Part shown: positions 33,229 through 42,310 of the stretch, piece after piece
How the letters are laid out: each line of letters opens with the position of its first letter
How positions within the stretch are numbered: the stretch's first letter is position 1
Assembly (NCBI GenBank): GCA_947503765.1
Contig: CANNFA010000003.1
Coordinates: 558,001 to 622,000 of the forward strand
Reading direction: 5' to 3'
DNA length: 64,000 bases
Origin: an uncultured Paracoccaceae bacterium
GTDB taxonomy: Bacteria > Pseudomonadota > Alphaproteobacteria > Rhodobacterales > Rhodobacteraceae
Made by a program: the position numbers and the translations under genes
Notes under the pieces: model-generated
The model's database searches: none
Seen by the model: the letters and a program-made list of their open reading frames with translations, nothing else
What the model was told of the DNA's origin: nothing

Positions 33229-33312
33229 AAGGCACGGTGGTTCGGGTTTTCCCGCATCGTGTTCTTTACCTCCCTGTTGGACTTGGCCGGGCTTCTAGCC
33301 CGGCCTTTTTTT
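33229..33312 (+). ncRNA. Candidate small RNA with CCUCCC single-stranded segment
   Basis: About 84 bases between the lysR stop and the next gene have the layout of a trans-acting sRNA. A 5' hairpin (CACG...CGGG-TTTT-CCCG...CGTG, about 33236-33264) is followed by an unpaired stretch containing TTTACCTCCCTGTTGG and then a strong intrinsic terminator. The CCTCCC stretch is anti-Shine-Dalgarno and recalls stress sRNAs of Rhodobacter with pyrimidine motifs, from memory. It could instead be the 3' UTR of lysR. Confidence 0.45.
33285..33312 (+). terminator. Rho-independent terminator
   Basis: GGCCGGGCTTCTAGCCCGGCC forms a perfect 9 bp GC stem with a 3-base loop, followed by seven T. It is the best intrinsic terminator in the window and ends the lysR transcript or a short RNA in front of it. 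Confidence 0.9.
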
Positions 33313-33519
33313 GTCGCGCAGCCGGCCCGGCTTCACGCCGCTTCCGATGCAACCCCCCGTCTTCGAAATCCGCGAAATCATGCTGATCCGGCACCCCGGA
33401 TCCGGCATCGATTTGCCGGAATGCCGCGCCGGGGTTGCGATCGCGCCCAGTAAAAACAGATGCCCTGCACCGGGCGGCGCAATCGGCGCGGCCCGAACGG
33501 ACAGACAAGGAGGCACTTC

Positions 33520-33894
33520 ATGCAATCCACCAGGACGATCCTGTGCAGCACGGCGCTCGCGACCTTACTGGCCGGCACGGCCATGGCGCAGAATGTCGAG
33601 GACACGGTGCAGGAACCGGGGCCGACACCCGGCGACATGACCGCCGAAACGGCCGCCGAGACCGAGACGGTGATGTCCGCCGATGCGGAGCCGATCGGCA
33701 CCGTAAAATCAGTGCAAAAGCTGGAAAACGGCCAGACGGCCGTGCTGATCGTTCTCGATGACAGCCTTGGCCTGCCGGTCGATCAGGTCCGCGTCGCGGC
33801 CGAGGCCGATCCGGGCGGCGACTATGCGCTCGCCATGTCTCGGGCAGAGTTCATCGGCGCGGTCAAGGCCCAGCTTCAGGCGCAGGGCGGCTGA
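33520..33894 (+). CDS. Small secreted protein, unknown function
   Basis: A 124-residue protein with a clear signal peptide (about 1-23, MQSTRTILCSTALATLLAGT then AMAQ), an acidic Thr/Ala-rich low-complexity stretch (about 24-58) and a short folded-looking C-terminus (GTVKSVQKLENGQTAVLIVL, about 63-82). The ATG at 33520 follows a perfect AAGGAGG. It is likely periplasmic. I do not recognise a named family. The downstream gene encodes another small exported protein, but a 107 bp gap separates them. Confidence 0.8.
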   Translation: MQSTRTILCSTALATLLAGTAMAQNVEDTVQEPGPTPGDMTAETAAETETVMSADAEPIGTVKSVQKLENGQTAVLIVLDDSLGLPVDQVRVAAEADPGGDYALAMSRAEFIGAVKAQLQAQGG

Positions 33895-34001
33895 TCCGGC
33901 GCCGTTAACCGAATATTTCGGGTGACATACTACACCCGGCCTGCGTGCCCCGTGCAAACCCGGCGGGGCGCGCAACCATTTCCCTTGGAACGGAGGTCAG
34001 A

Positions 34002-34256
34002 ATGACCACGAAGACATATCTCGCATCCGCCGCCCTCGCCGCGCTGGTCGCAACCGGCGCGCAGGCCGTCGGCGTCAGCACGGAAACCGGCGCAAGCGGC
34101 GATCCCGCCTCGCTGCTGCCCGATACGGCCGGCGTCTACCACGCCGCCACCGCCAGTGCCGGAAGCGCGGCGATCGACGGGGCCGTGCTGCGCCCGAAAA
34201 CGGTCGATACCGCCGCAACGGCCAGCCCGAGCGAGGCGCAGTGGCGCACCAACTGA
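34002..34256 (+). CDS. Small secreted protein, unknown function
   Basis: An 84-residue product with a signal peptide (about 1-22, MTTKTYLASAALAALVATGAQA) and a Ser/Thr/Ala-rich, low-complexity mature part without cysteines. ATG preceded by GGAACGGAGG. Probably exported to the periplasm and disordered. No family recognised. Codon use is like that of its neighbours. Confidence 0.7.
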   Translation: MTTKTYLASAALAALVATGAQAVGVSTETGASGDPASLLPDTAGVYHAATASAGSAAIDGAVLRPKTVDTAATASPSEAQWRTN

Positions 34257-34421
34257 CACGGCACGCCCAGGCGAAACGCATGCCCTGACGGGGCCAGGCG
34301 GCAGGCAGGCGGCACGATCCGTGCGCTGTCGCCCGGCCCCGCCCTGCAAACACGCCCGCGCCTTCCGTTTCCGCCCCGCCTGCCCTAAAAGCCCCGCACA
34401 CGGACACAAGCGGGGGATTCC

Positions 34422-36581
34422 ATGCAAGAGCCGACGATCACCGAGGATCTGATTCGGGCACACGGCCTCGCCCCGGACGAATACCAGCGCATCCTCGACA
34501 TCATCGGCCGCACGCCCAGCTTTACCGAGCTTGGTATCTTTTCTGCGATGTGGAACGAGCATTGTTCCTACAAGTCGTCGAAGAAATGGCTGCGCACCCT
34601 GCCCACGACCGGCCCGCAGGTGATCTGCGGGCCCGGCGAGAACGCGGGCGTGGTCGATATAGGCGACGGCCAGGCGGTGGTGTTCAAGATGGAAAGCCAC
34701 AACCACCCCTCGTATATCGAGCCGTACCAGGGCGCGGCGACCGGGATGGGCGGCATCCTGCGCGATGTGTTCACCATGGGCGCACGCCCCATCGCCGCGA
34801 TGAACGCGCTCAGCTTCGGCTCGCCCTCGCACCCCAAGACGCGGGCGCTGGTGCATGGCGTGGTCGAGGGGATCGGCGGTTACGCCAATGCCTTCGGCGT
34901 GCCCACCATCGGCGGCGAGGTGCGGTTCCACCCCGCCTATGACGGCAATTGCCTGGTCAACGCCTTTGCCGCCGGGCTGGCGGATGCGGATGCGATCTTC
35001 TACTCGGCCGCCTCGGGCATCGGCATGCCCGTGGTCTATCTCGGCGCGAAAACCGGGCGCGACGGCGTCGGCGGCGCGACCATGGCCAGTGCCGAATTCG
35101 ACGACAGCATCGAGGACAAGCGCCCGACGGTGCAGGTGGGCGATCCGTTCACCGAAAAGCGCCTGCTGGAGGCCTGCCTCGAACTGATGGCGACCGGCGC
35201 GGTGATCGCGATCCAGGACATGGGCGCGGCGGGGCTGACCTGCTCGGCGGTGGAGATGGGCGACAAGGGCGGGCTCGGTGTGCGGCTCAACCTCGACGCC
35301 GTGCCGCAGCGCGAGCCCGGCATGAATGCCTACGAGATGATGCTGTCCGAAAGCCAGGAGCGGATGCTCATGGTGCTGCGCCCCGAAAAGGAAGCCGAGG
35401 CGCGCGCGATCTTCGACAAGTGGGATCTGGACTTCGTCATCGTCGGCGAAACCATTGCCGAGGACCGGTTTCTCGTGTTGCACGGCAATGACGTCAAGGC
35501 CGACCTGTCGCTGTCGAAACTGTCCTCCAGCGCGCCGGAATACGACCGCCCGTGGGAGCAGCAGGCCGCGCCCGAGCCGCTTTCCGACGTGCCGCAGATC
35601 GACCCGATCGACGCGCTCAAGGCGCTGATTTCCGGGCCCAACCATTCGGCCCGCAACTGGATCTACGAGCAATACGACCACATGGTGCTGGCCGACACGG
35701 TGCGCGCGCCGGGCCAGGGCGCGGGTATCGTGCGCGTTCACGGCACCGAAAAAATGCTGGCCTTCACCTCGGACGTGACGCCCCGCTACGTCCGTGCCAA
35801 CCCCGAAGAGGGCGGCAAGCAGGCCGTGGCCGAGGCGTATCGCAACCTGACCGCGGTGGGTGCGACGCCGCTGGCGGCGACCGACAACCTGAATTTCGGC
35901 AACCCCGAAAAGCCCGAGATCATGGGCCAGCTCGTCGGCGCGATCAAGGGCATCGGTGCGGCCTGCGCGGCGCTGGACATGCCCATCGTGTCCGGCAACG
36001 TGTCGCTCTACAACGAAACGGACGGCGCCGCGATCCTGCCGACCCCGACCATTGGCGCGGTCGGGCTGATCGCCTCGGAAGAGGAGCTGATCGGCCGCTG
36101 CGTGCGCGACGGGCATGTCGCGCTGGTGATCGGGGAGTCCGCCGGCCATCTGGGCCAGTCCGCCCTGCTGGCAGAGGTGTTCAACCGCGAGGACGGCGAG
36201 GCGCCGCCGGTCGATCTCGAGGCCGAGAAGCGGCACGGCGACTTCATCCGCGCCAACCGCGACTGGATCGCCGCCTGCACCGACCTGTCCGATGGCGGCC
36301 TCGCGCTTGCCGCGTTCGAAATGGCAGAGGCGGCGGGCGTCGGCATCGTCCTGCACAGCGCCGAAACCGGCGAGCTGTTCGGCGAGGATCAGGGCCGCTA
36401 TCTCGTCGCGTGCAATTTCGACCAGGCCGAGGCGCTGATGGTCGCCGCCGCGCAAGACGGCATCCCGGTGGAAACCGTCGGCCGCTTCACCGGGTCCGAT
36501 GTCAACTTTGGCGGCGTGTCCGCCCCGCTGGACGATCTCGCGGCGCTCTACCGGGGCGCCTTCGCCGAGATGTTCGGCTGA
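34422..36581 (+). CDS. purL: Phosphoribosylformylglycinamidine synthase subunit PurL
   Basis: Catalytic subunit of the three-part (PurS/PurL/PurQ) enzyme for step 4 of purine synthesis. The 719-residue length is that of the short PurL type. Motifs seen: NEHCSYKSS (about 45-53), the active-site [20 protein letters not shown] (H93/H95), and [15 protein letters not shown]. The start at 34422 gives [16 protein letters not shown], typical of the family. No purS or purQ is in the window; purB lies 25 kb away. Confidence 0.97.
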   Translation: MQEPTITEDLIRAHGLAPDEYQRILDIIGRTPSFTELGIFSAMWNEHCSYKSSKKWLRTLPTTGPQVICGPGENAGVVDIGDGQAVVFKMESHNHPSYIEPYQGAATGMGGILRDVFTMGARPIAAMNALSFGSPSHPKTRALVHGVVEGIGGYANAFGVPTIGGEVRFHPAYDGNCLVNAFAAGLADADAIFYSAASGIGMPVVYLGAKTGRDGVGGATMASAEFDDSIEDKRPTVQVGDPFTEKRLLEACLELMATGAVIAIQDMGAAGLTCSAVEMGDKGGLGVRLNLDAVPQREPGMNAYEMMLSESQERMLMVLRPEKEAEARAIFDKWDLDFVIVGETIAEDRFLVLHGNDVKADLSLSKLSSSAPEYDRPWEQQAAPEPLSDVPQIDPIDALKALISGPNHSARNWIYEQYDHMVLADTVRAPGQGAGIVRVHGTEKMLAFTSDVTPRYVRANPEEGGKQAVAEAYRNLTAVGATPLAATDNLNFGNPEKPEIMGQLVGAIKGIGAACAALDMPIVSGNVSLYNETDGAAILPTPTIGAVGLIASEEELIGRCVRDGHVALVIGESAGHLGQSALLAEVFNREDGEAPPVDLEAEKRHGDFIRANRDWIAACTDLSDGGLALAAFEMAEAAGVGIVLHSAETGELFGEDQGRYLVACNFDQAEALMVAAAQDGIPVETVGRFTGSDVNFGGVSAPLDDLAALYRGAFAEMFG

Positions 36582-36591
36582 CGCGGCGCCG

Positions 36592-37092
36592 ATGACACAG
36601 CTTCCCGACCTCACGCCCGACTGCGACAATTGCGCCGCCCTGTGCTGCATCGCGCTGGCCTTCGACAAGGGCGACGACTTTGCCATCGACAAGCCGGCCG
36701 GCCTGCCCTGCCCGCATCTCGCTCGCCACGATTGCACGATCTACGACGATCTGACCGACCGCGGATTTCCCGGCTGCGCCGCCTACGATTGCCAGGGCGC
36801 GGGCCAGCGTGCGCTGGCGCTGCATGACGGGATCAGCTGGCAGGACGACCTCGAACGGCTTGCCCCGATGCAGGAGACGTTCCGTCACCTGCACCGGCTG
36901 CACCGGCTGATCGGGTTGATGGAAACCGCCCGCGCGTTGCCGCTGGACGCCGCCGAGGAGGATCGCTGGGACGACCTGATGGAAACGCTCTGCCCCGACA
37001 CGCTGACCCCGGACGGCGCCGCGGCCCTTGCCACCGGGCCGGTTCCGGGGCAGGTACACGCCTTCCTGCGGGCTCTGGCGCACCATATCTGA
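36592..37092 (+). CDS. Cysteine-cluster protein of YkgJ-like type
   Basis: A 166-residue protein beginning MTQLPDLTPDCDNCAALCC. The N-terminal 66 residues hold a CxxCxxxCC cluster and three further Cys (PCPHL, DCTIYD, GCAAYDC), a spacing like metal- or Fe-S-binding YkgJ/CxxCxxCC proteins. The rest is helical and charged with no recognised motif. The ATG lies 10 bp after the purL stop, so it is cotranscribed. Function unknown. Confidence 0.7.
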   Translation: MTQLPDLTPDCDNCAALCCIALAFDKGDDFAIDKPAGLPCPHLARHDCTIYDDLTDRGFPGCAAYDCQGAGQRALALHDGISWQDDLERLAPMQETFRHLHRLHRLIGLMETARALPLDAAEEDRWDDLMETLCPDTLTPDGAAALATGPVPGQVHAFLRALAHHI

Positions 37093-37152
37093 ACCCTTGC
37101 GGCATTCCTGCACGGCGCATACATCTACCGGCGGTAAAGTGGAGACTACGAC

Positions 37153-37395
37153 ATGGCGATTGAGGCCCAGCAGATAGAAGATTTGATCCGCGCCTCGTTT
37201 CCGGATGCACGGATCACGATCACCGACCTTGCCGGCGACGGAAACCACTACGCCGCCGAGGTGATCGACGAAAGCTTTCGCGGCCAGAACCGCGTGCAGC
37301 AGCAACGCGCCGTCTATGCCGCGCTCAAGGGCAAGATGGACGGCTCGCAGGGTGAATTGCATGCCCTGGCCCTGACCACGAAAGCCCCTGACTGA
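37153..37395 (+). CDS. BolA/IbaG family protein
   Basis: An 80-residue BolA-fold protein. The conserved GNHYAAEVIDESFRGQNRV segment (H32) and C-terminal GELHALAL (H70) are the family's cluster-ligand and helix-turn-helix-like features. BolA proteins bind monothiol glutaredoxins through a shared [2Fe-2S] cluster, and the partner grxD gene lies 76 bp downstream, which supports a role in iron-sulfur trafficking. Confidence 0.92.
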   Translation: MAIEAQQIEDLIRASFPDARITITDLAGDGNHYAAEVIDESFRGQNRVQQQRAVYAALKGKMDGSQGELHALALTTKAPD

Positions 37396-37471
37396 GCGCG
37401 ATGCGCGCACCCAAACGGGCCGGGGCGCCGATTGCGCCGCGACCGGCCGAGATGCGAAAGGCAAAGGCACA

Positions 37472-37831
37472 ATGACCGCAGAAAACCAGATCAAGGACAC
37501 CGTCACCGGCAACGACGTGGTGCTGTTCATGAAAGGCACCAAGACCATGCCGCAATGCGGCTTCTCCAGCCGCGTGGCCGGCGTGCTCAACTTCATGGGC
37601 GTCGACTATTCGGACGTGAACGTGCTGGATGACGAAGGCGTCCGCCAGGGCATCAAGGACTATTCCGAATGGCCCACGATCCCGCAGCTCTACGTCAAGG
37701 GCGAATTCGTCGGCGGCTGCGACATCGTGACCGAGATGACCCTGTCGGGCGAACTCGACCAGCTGTTCGACTCCAAGGGCGTCGCCTATGACAAGGAAGC
37801 CGCCGACAAGATCCGCGAAGCCAACGGCTGA
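37472..37831 (+). CDS. grxD: Monothiol glutaredoxin, Grx4 family
   Basis: A 119-residue glutaredoxin with the monothiol CGFS active site (C29-S32 within KTMPQCGFSSR) and the glutathione-binding WPTIPQLYVKGEFVGGCDI block. It binds a [2Fe-2S] cluster with glutathione and delivers it to apoproteins or to the BolA protein encoded just upstream. Length and start fit. Confidence 0.96.
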   Translation: MTAENQIKDTVTGNDVVLFMKGTKTMPQCGFSSRVAGVLNFMGVDYSDVNVLDDEGVRQGIKDYSEWPTIPQLYVKGEFVGGCDIVTEMTLSGELDQLFDSKGVAYDKEAADKIREANG

Positions 37832-37873
37832 CACACCGGGCAGCGCGGGCGACAAACAGACCGCGCCCCAATC

Positions 37874-39085
37874 TCATCTTGCCGCAAGGGTCGAATAGTG
37901 CATGTGACCATAGCCGCACAGCGCGCTCTCGACCGGCCGCCAGAGCGCGGCAAAGGCGATCGGGTCGAGCCGGGCGGCGCGCGCCAGGGCCGAGAGCGGC
38001 CGGCGCCCGTCGATCCCGGCGATCAGCGGGGCGGCGCCGCGCGGCAGCGTGATTTCCAGCGGGGCGCCGCCGGCGGTCAGGCGCAGGCGGCCGGTCTTTG
38101 CCACGGATGCGGCCAGCCGGCGCGGGTCGATGCCGCGCAGATGCGGGATCGCGCCGGGTTTGCCCAGCGGCGGGGCACGTCTTGCCCCGTGCGGGACGGC
38201 ATAGGCGACATGGGTCTTGAAGCTGCCGCGCAGGTTTTCCGCGAGTTGCCGGCACGCGGTCTCGTCCAGATCCTCGGGTAGCGCCGCGCCCTCGGGCAAA
38301 AGCCGCGCGGGATCGTAGAGCGCGGGCTCCGGCAGGCCCGCGATCTCCAGCCCCGCCGCGTCCAACGCCGCGGCCAGTTCGGTGATGGTGAAGGGGCGGT
38401 CGCGGCTGTGCAGCAGCAGGTCGAAAAAGCCCGCATCGCCCGCCTCGTGATCCACCAGATGCGGGTTGCGCCGGAACGGGTGGCCTGCGGGAACCTCTGC
38501 GAAGACCGCCTTGGCCCGGCGCAGTTTTTCCTGCGGCGTCAATCCCTTGCAGAGCGCGGCGAAGGCATCCTGCAAGGGGTAGACCCCGGCCCGGCCCAGC
38601 GGCGCATAGACCATCAGCCCGATCCCGCCGCCCGGTGCCAGCGCCGCCGCCAGCGCGTCGAACCCCGCCTGCGGATCCGGCAGGTGGTGCAGCACGCCGC
38701 AGCAATCTATGTAGTCGAAGCTGCCGTGATCGGCCGCGTCCAGCAGCGAGCCGGTGACGAAGCGGATGCCGTCCAGCCCGCGCGCCTGTGCCCGCGCCTC
38801 GGCCACCTTTCGCGCGGCGGCGGACATGTCGAGATAGGTGATGTCGCAGGGCCGCCGCGCCGTTTTCAGCGTCTGGGCCAGCTGGATCAGCCCGTCGCCG
38901 GTGCCGCCGCCCGCCACCAGCGCGCGCAGCGGCTGCGACCAGTCCCGCGCACCGCCCCACAGCCAATGGTCCATCTCCTGCGGCCAGGACGGCGAGCCGG
39001 TGATCAGGCGGCGCGCCTCGTCGGCGGGGTCGCGCTCGGGGTAGGGATAGGCCTCGTACTGGTCCCGAACCTCGTCACGCTCCAT
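37874..39085 (-). CDS. Class I SAM-dependent methyltransferase
   Basis: A 403-residue protein with the SAM-binding glycine motif LVAGGGTGDGLIQLAQ (about 50-65), an acidic residue after the second strand (DITYLDMS) and a YIDCCGVLHHLPDP motif IV/post-I region (about 125-138), as in Rossmann methyltransferases acting on proteins or small molecules. The C-terminal 170 residues are an extra domain that I do not recognise. It is convergent with grxD. Substrate unknown. Confidence 0.83.
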   Translation of the reverse strand: MERDEVRDQYEAYPYPERDPADEARRLITGSPSWPQEMDHWLWGGARDWSQPLRALVAGGGTGDGLIQLAQTLKTARRPCDITYLDMSAAARKVAEARAQARGLDGIRFVTGSLLDAADHGSFDYIDCCGVLHHLPDPQAGFDALAAALAPGGGIGLMVYAPLGRAGVYPLQDAFAALCKGLTPQEKLRRAKAVFAEVPAGHPFRRNPHLVDHEAGDAGFFDLLLHSRDRPFTITELAAALDAAGLEIAGLPEPALYDPARLLPEGAALPEDLDETACRQLAENLRGSFKTHVAYAVPHGARRAPPLGKPGAIPHLRGIDPRRLAASVAKTGRLRLTAGGAPLEITLPRGAAPLIAGIDGRRPLSALARAARLDPIAFAALWRPVESALCGYGHMHYSTLAAR

Positions 39086-39228
39086 TCCGGTCCCGCCCCT
39101 TTTTGCCCCTAGTGCGGGGCCAGCATCGGGGATCGGCGCGCGAATGCCAATGGCACTTTTGCGGCCTCTGGCCCTGCCCGCCCGGCCCCGCTAGACTGCG
39201 GCAAACGCCAGAAACCGGAGCCCATGCC

Positions 39229-40017
39229 ATGCGCCATCTCGCCGCCCTTCTGCTGTGCTGCCTGCCCTTCGCCGCCCCCGCCCAGACCTGCGGCAATACC
39301 GCCGCCGGGTTCGAGGCGTGGAAGGCCGCCTTTGCCCCTGCCGCCGCGCGGGCGGGGGTGAAACAGGCGGGTCTGAACGCGCTGGCCGGTGCGCGCTATT
39401 CGACCGCCACCATTGCGGCGGACCGCAACCAGAAATCCTTTCGCTACTCGCTGGAGAAGTTCATGGAGCTGCGCGGAGCGCCGGTGATCGTCGCCCGCGC
39501 CCGCAAGCTCAAGGCGCAGAACGCCCGCTTCTATGCCAGTGTCGAGCGGATCTACGGGGTGCCCGCCGGGGTACTGCTGGCGATCCACGGGATGGAGACG
39601 GCATTCGGCAGCTTCATGGGCGATACCAACCTGGTGTCGGCCACCGCCACGCTGGCCTATGATTGCCGCCGCCCGGCCTTCTTCACCCCGCACCTGATCG
39701 CGGCGCTGAAACTGGTGGATCGCGGCACGATCACAGCCGCGACGGTGGGCGCGAAGCACGGCGAGCTTGGCCATACCCAGTTCCTGCCCGGCAACGTCCT
39801 GGACTATGGCCGCGACGGCAATGGCGACGGGCGGCTGGACATGTCGAACCTGGCCGATGCCATGGCCTCGACCGCGTGGTTCCTGCGCCAGAAGGGCTGG
39901 AAGCCCGGCGGCGGCTACCAGGAGGGGCAGGTGAATTTCCCCGTGCTGAATGAGTGGAACGCCGCCACCGTGTACCAGCGCGCGATCGCCATCATGGGAG
40001 CGCGGATTGATGGGTGA
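39229..40017 (+). CDS. Lytic murein transglycosylase, MltB type (SLT_2)
   Basis: A 262-residue exported wall enzyme with a signal peptide (about 1-18) and an SLT_2 domain. The catalytic glutamate lies in LLAIHGMETAFGSFMGDTN, and the GHTQFLPGNVLDYGRDGNGDG and NLADAMASTAWFLRQKGW blocks follow the MltB pattern. It lacks the C-terminal peptidoglycan-binding domain of many family members. The start at 39229 gives the signal peptide MRHLAALLLCCLP; an ATG five bases upstream is in another frame. Confidence 0.9.
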   Translation: MRHLAALLLCCLPFAAPAQTCGNTAAGFEAWKAAFAPAAARAGVKQAGLNALAGARYSTATIAADRNQKSFRYSLEKFMELRGAPVIVARARKLKAQNARFYASVERIYGVPAGVLLAIHGMETAFGSFMGDTNLVSATATLAYDCRRPAFFTPHLIAALKLVDRGTITAATVGAKHGELGHTQFLPGNVLDYGRDGNGDGRLDMSNLADAMASTAWFLRQKGWKPGGGYQEGQVNFPVLNEWNAATVYQRAIAIMGARIDG

Positions 40018-40179
40018 GGTGTGGGACGGTTGACGGCTGGGAGGGGGCGTTTTGGCGGGGGCTTTGGAGGCGGTTGTGTGGCAATCGCGTGGAGGGCGGG
40101 AAGCGGACTTTCCCTGCAATCATTAACCTCGTAAGTGGCCACCACCCTGATAGTAGACATTCTGCTACTTTCTCTAGCG

Positions 40180-40833
40180 TTAAACCGCCTTCCTGTAGCT
40201 TTCGAGCGAAGCCGCATTCTCTAAGTCTGTTTTGTAGAGCCGCATAAGGGAGAGTATATCATCGACCAAGCTAGAAAAATCGCCTCCCTCGATGTCAAGA
40301 AACTCGCCATGAGCGACCTTATTTCGACGAGTAACTAAGCTGGAGTCAATAAGGTTGAACTTTGTTTCGTAAGGGGAAGTGTTAATGCCCAATGAATCTG
40401 CAATATTTTTAAATACAGTTGAATTAAGATTTGACTTTGTATTAACCGCAGATCCAATTTGAAGTCTTGCCGTTTCATCTCGATTTGAGAGGATAAAATC
40501 CACGGCCTCAATGTTGGGCAGTGATTTTCCACCCTTTACGAGAGTATCTATTTTTCCTTTTAGGCCGAAAACCACGAAGCAGGACTTTAGGTCACGATAC
40601 CGAAGGGCCCTGCTCTCCACATAACCAAGATAGATTTCTGATGACTTCTTGATAAAGCCTTCCCAGTGGGCGTAGAGCAGCGCGACTCCTGCTCGAATGT
40701 ATGGCTTGCGCTGGGGGCCATTTTTGCCCGCACCAACCTTAAAAACACCGATCTCCTTTATGCGCCAAGCCATTTCTTGGTCCAGCGCAATCTGCATCTC
40801 ACTGAGCGTTCTGACCTTGCCCACTGTGCGCAC
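40180..40833 (-). CDS. HEPN-domain nuclease, MAE_28990/MAE_18760-like
   Basis: A 217-residue protein whose overall sequence (IRAGVALLYAHWEGFIKKSS, about 47-66, and the C-terminal VTRRNKVAHGEF block) matches the MAE_28990/MAE_18760 family of HEPN-like nucleases. The catalytic Rx4H motif is present as R170-N-K-V-A-H175. HEPN nucleases cut RNA and usually act in defence or toxin-antitoxin modules. The start is a GTG that directly abuts the TGA of the upstream DUF262 gene, so translation is coupled. Base composition is strikingly AT-rich compared with flanking genes (one 60-base line is 27% GC), a sign of recent transfer. Confidence 0.8.
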   Translation of the reverse strand: MRTVGKVRTLSEMQIALDQEMAWRIKEIGVFKVGAGKNGPQRKPYIRAGVALLYAHWEGFIKKSSEIYLGYVESRALRYRDLKSCFVVFGLKGKIDTLVKGGKSLPNIEAVDFILSNRDETARLQIGSAVNTKSNLNSTVFKNIADSLGINTSPYETKFNLIDSSLVTRRNKVAHGEFLDIEGGDFSSLVDDILSLMRLYKTDLENAASLESYRKAV

Positions 40834-41940
40834 TCACGGCTTCATCAATTCTTCGGACATCGGCAGAAGTTTTGAAAGACGTGTAGTGCCGCGCACTCCA
40901 GCTCCAGAGTATTTCGAGTATGTCTGATCGCCCTGCAAGGCTTTTGCCTTAGCAACTAGGCAATTATTTCTCTCGTCCGGGGTCATTGCATTCAGCGCAG
41001 CCAAGTTTTTTGACACACCTGTGGAAACAACTTCGAAAATCGACATCAGAAACTTTCCGGTGAAATTATTTCCGTTCCATTTTTGGAAAGCTGAAGCGCC
41101 CAGTGCAGCATCAAGGTAGTCGAAAGTCTTTTTGAATACTTCACCCTCGGTCACCATATCTACGCCGTTTGCAGAAGCAAGTTGAAACAAAGCGTCATCA
41201 AGATACTCGTGTACGTCCAAGCCGCTTTGATAGGGAACTAAGCGGAAGGCAAGAAAGCGAAGAGCTAGCTCTGTGCCCGCTTCTCGATCCAAAGCCGTTT
41301 CAGTTTGGCGCGTCGTTTTAAAAAAACTCGCGTGCTTCGACAGATCAACCAGCCAGTCGTAGAATTCCCTGTTGATAGAAACCGCGATGCTGTTTCTAAC
41401 TTCTTGCTCGGATAGGCTAGCCCCACCAGTATTCAATCGTTGAAAGAGTTCATACTTGGCAGTGTCATCGCTGTCCGATTTGAGTATTTCAACTCTTAGC
41501 CTAGCACGCTTGATTTCAATTTGTAGTTTGCTGCCCAACCCATCCTCTGCATCGTCACCTGATGGGTTCCATCGCTTGCCATCTAAACTAGGTAGAAAAC
41601 GAGTTCCATTTAGTACCAAAGGCCCAAGCTCCTCAGCACGCTGGCCTTTAAGGTCTCCGGTAAGCTGCAGGACCGTAGAAATTCGTTGAAGACCATCAAT
41701 TAGTTCCCAAACGCCATTCTCATCTTGAAAAACGAATATTGAGGGAACCGGGATGCCAAGAAGAAGGGATTCGATAAATCGTGTCTTGCGCTGATCTTCC
41801 CACCGAAACAGACGTTGGAATACGGGATCAATATGAAGTTCGCCGTCTCTGTAGAGGTTCAGAAGCTCTCCCAATGACATATCATAGCCGTCAGTGATGA
41901 CTTCTTGTCTGGCCTTTTGAACTTCCTCGATCAATGCCAT
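40834..41940 (-). CDS. DUF262 domain protein (ParB/GmrS-like), partner of the HEPN nuclease
   Basis: A 368-residue protein with the DUF262 core at its N-terminus: DPVFQRLFRWEDQRKTRFIE (FQRLFRW at about 41-47) and the DGLQRISTV motif (about 82-90), the nucleotide/ParB-Srx-like site also found in GmrSD and other defence proteins. The remainder is helical with no HNH nuclease domain, so nuclease activity may be supplied by the downstream HEPN gene. The start at 41940 (MALIEEVQKARQEV) is preferred over an ATG nine codons upstream. AT-rich like its partner and unlike all neighbours. Confidence 0.8.
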   Translation of the reverse strand: MALIEEVQKARQEVITDGYDMSLGELLNLYRDGELHIDPVFQRLFRWEDQRKTRFIESLLLGIPVPSIFVFQDENGVWELIDGLQRISTVLQLTGDLKGQRAEELGPLVLNGTRFLPSLDGKRWNPSGDDAEDGLGSKLQIEIKRARLRVEILKSDSDDTAKYELFQRLNTGGASLSEQEVRNSIAVSINREFYDWLVDLSKHASFFKTTRQTETALDREAGTELALRFLAFRLVPYQSGLDVHEYLDDALFQLASANGVDMVTEGEVFKKTFDYLDAALGASAFQKWNGNNFTGKFLMSIFEVVSTGVSKNLAALNAMTPDERNNCLVAKAKALQGDQTYSKYSGAGVRGTTRLSKLLPMSEELMKP

Positions 41941-42310
41941 TCGCCCTTTGCCCTCTCTACCGAACAACTGATGTTCAGGTTAGCGTTCGGCTCGCGAGAC
42001 TACCACGAGAAAACGCCGCCGAATTCTTCAGATGTTGTACCTGACCTATATCCTACTGGTACCTCAATATTGCGAGGTTTTGCAATTCAGATTTGGATGG
42101 TCTGGTTCCACATCCGGCGCTAGCGATTCGGGCACCAAGCCCGAAAACTGTTGCCCCAGCCTCTCAACTCCACTCCAAGCCAACCATCGCACAAAGAACC
42201 GCACCCGCCACCTTCGCGGCCGCCTTGCCGCGGCACCGGCCCGCACCGCCTTGCCCCTTGGCGCCGCATGGCGCAGCATCGGCGCGGATATTGACGTGAA
42301 AGGACCAACC
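41941..42310. other. Gap between DUF262 gene and hydrolase gene
   Basis: 370 bases. The left half (to about 42110) is AT-rich and belongs with the DUF262/HEPN islet; it presumably carries its promoter and contains an ACCTC/GAGGT inverted repeat at 42061-42078. The right half has the GC-rich composition of the host. No integrase, transposase or clear direct repeat bounds the islet. Confidence 0.45.

Noticed and set aside
40018-42310. Transposon carrying the DUF262/HEPN pair
   Set aside because: No transposase, integrase or convincing terminal or direct repeats were found at the composition boundaries.
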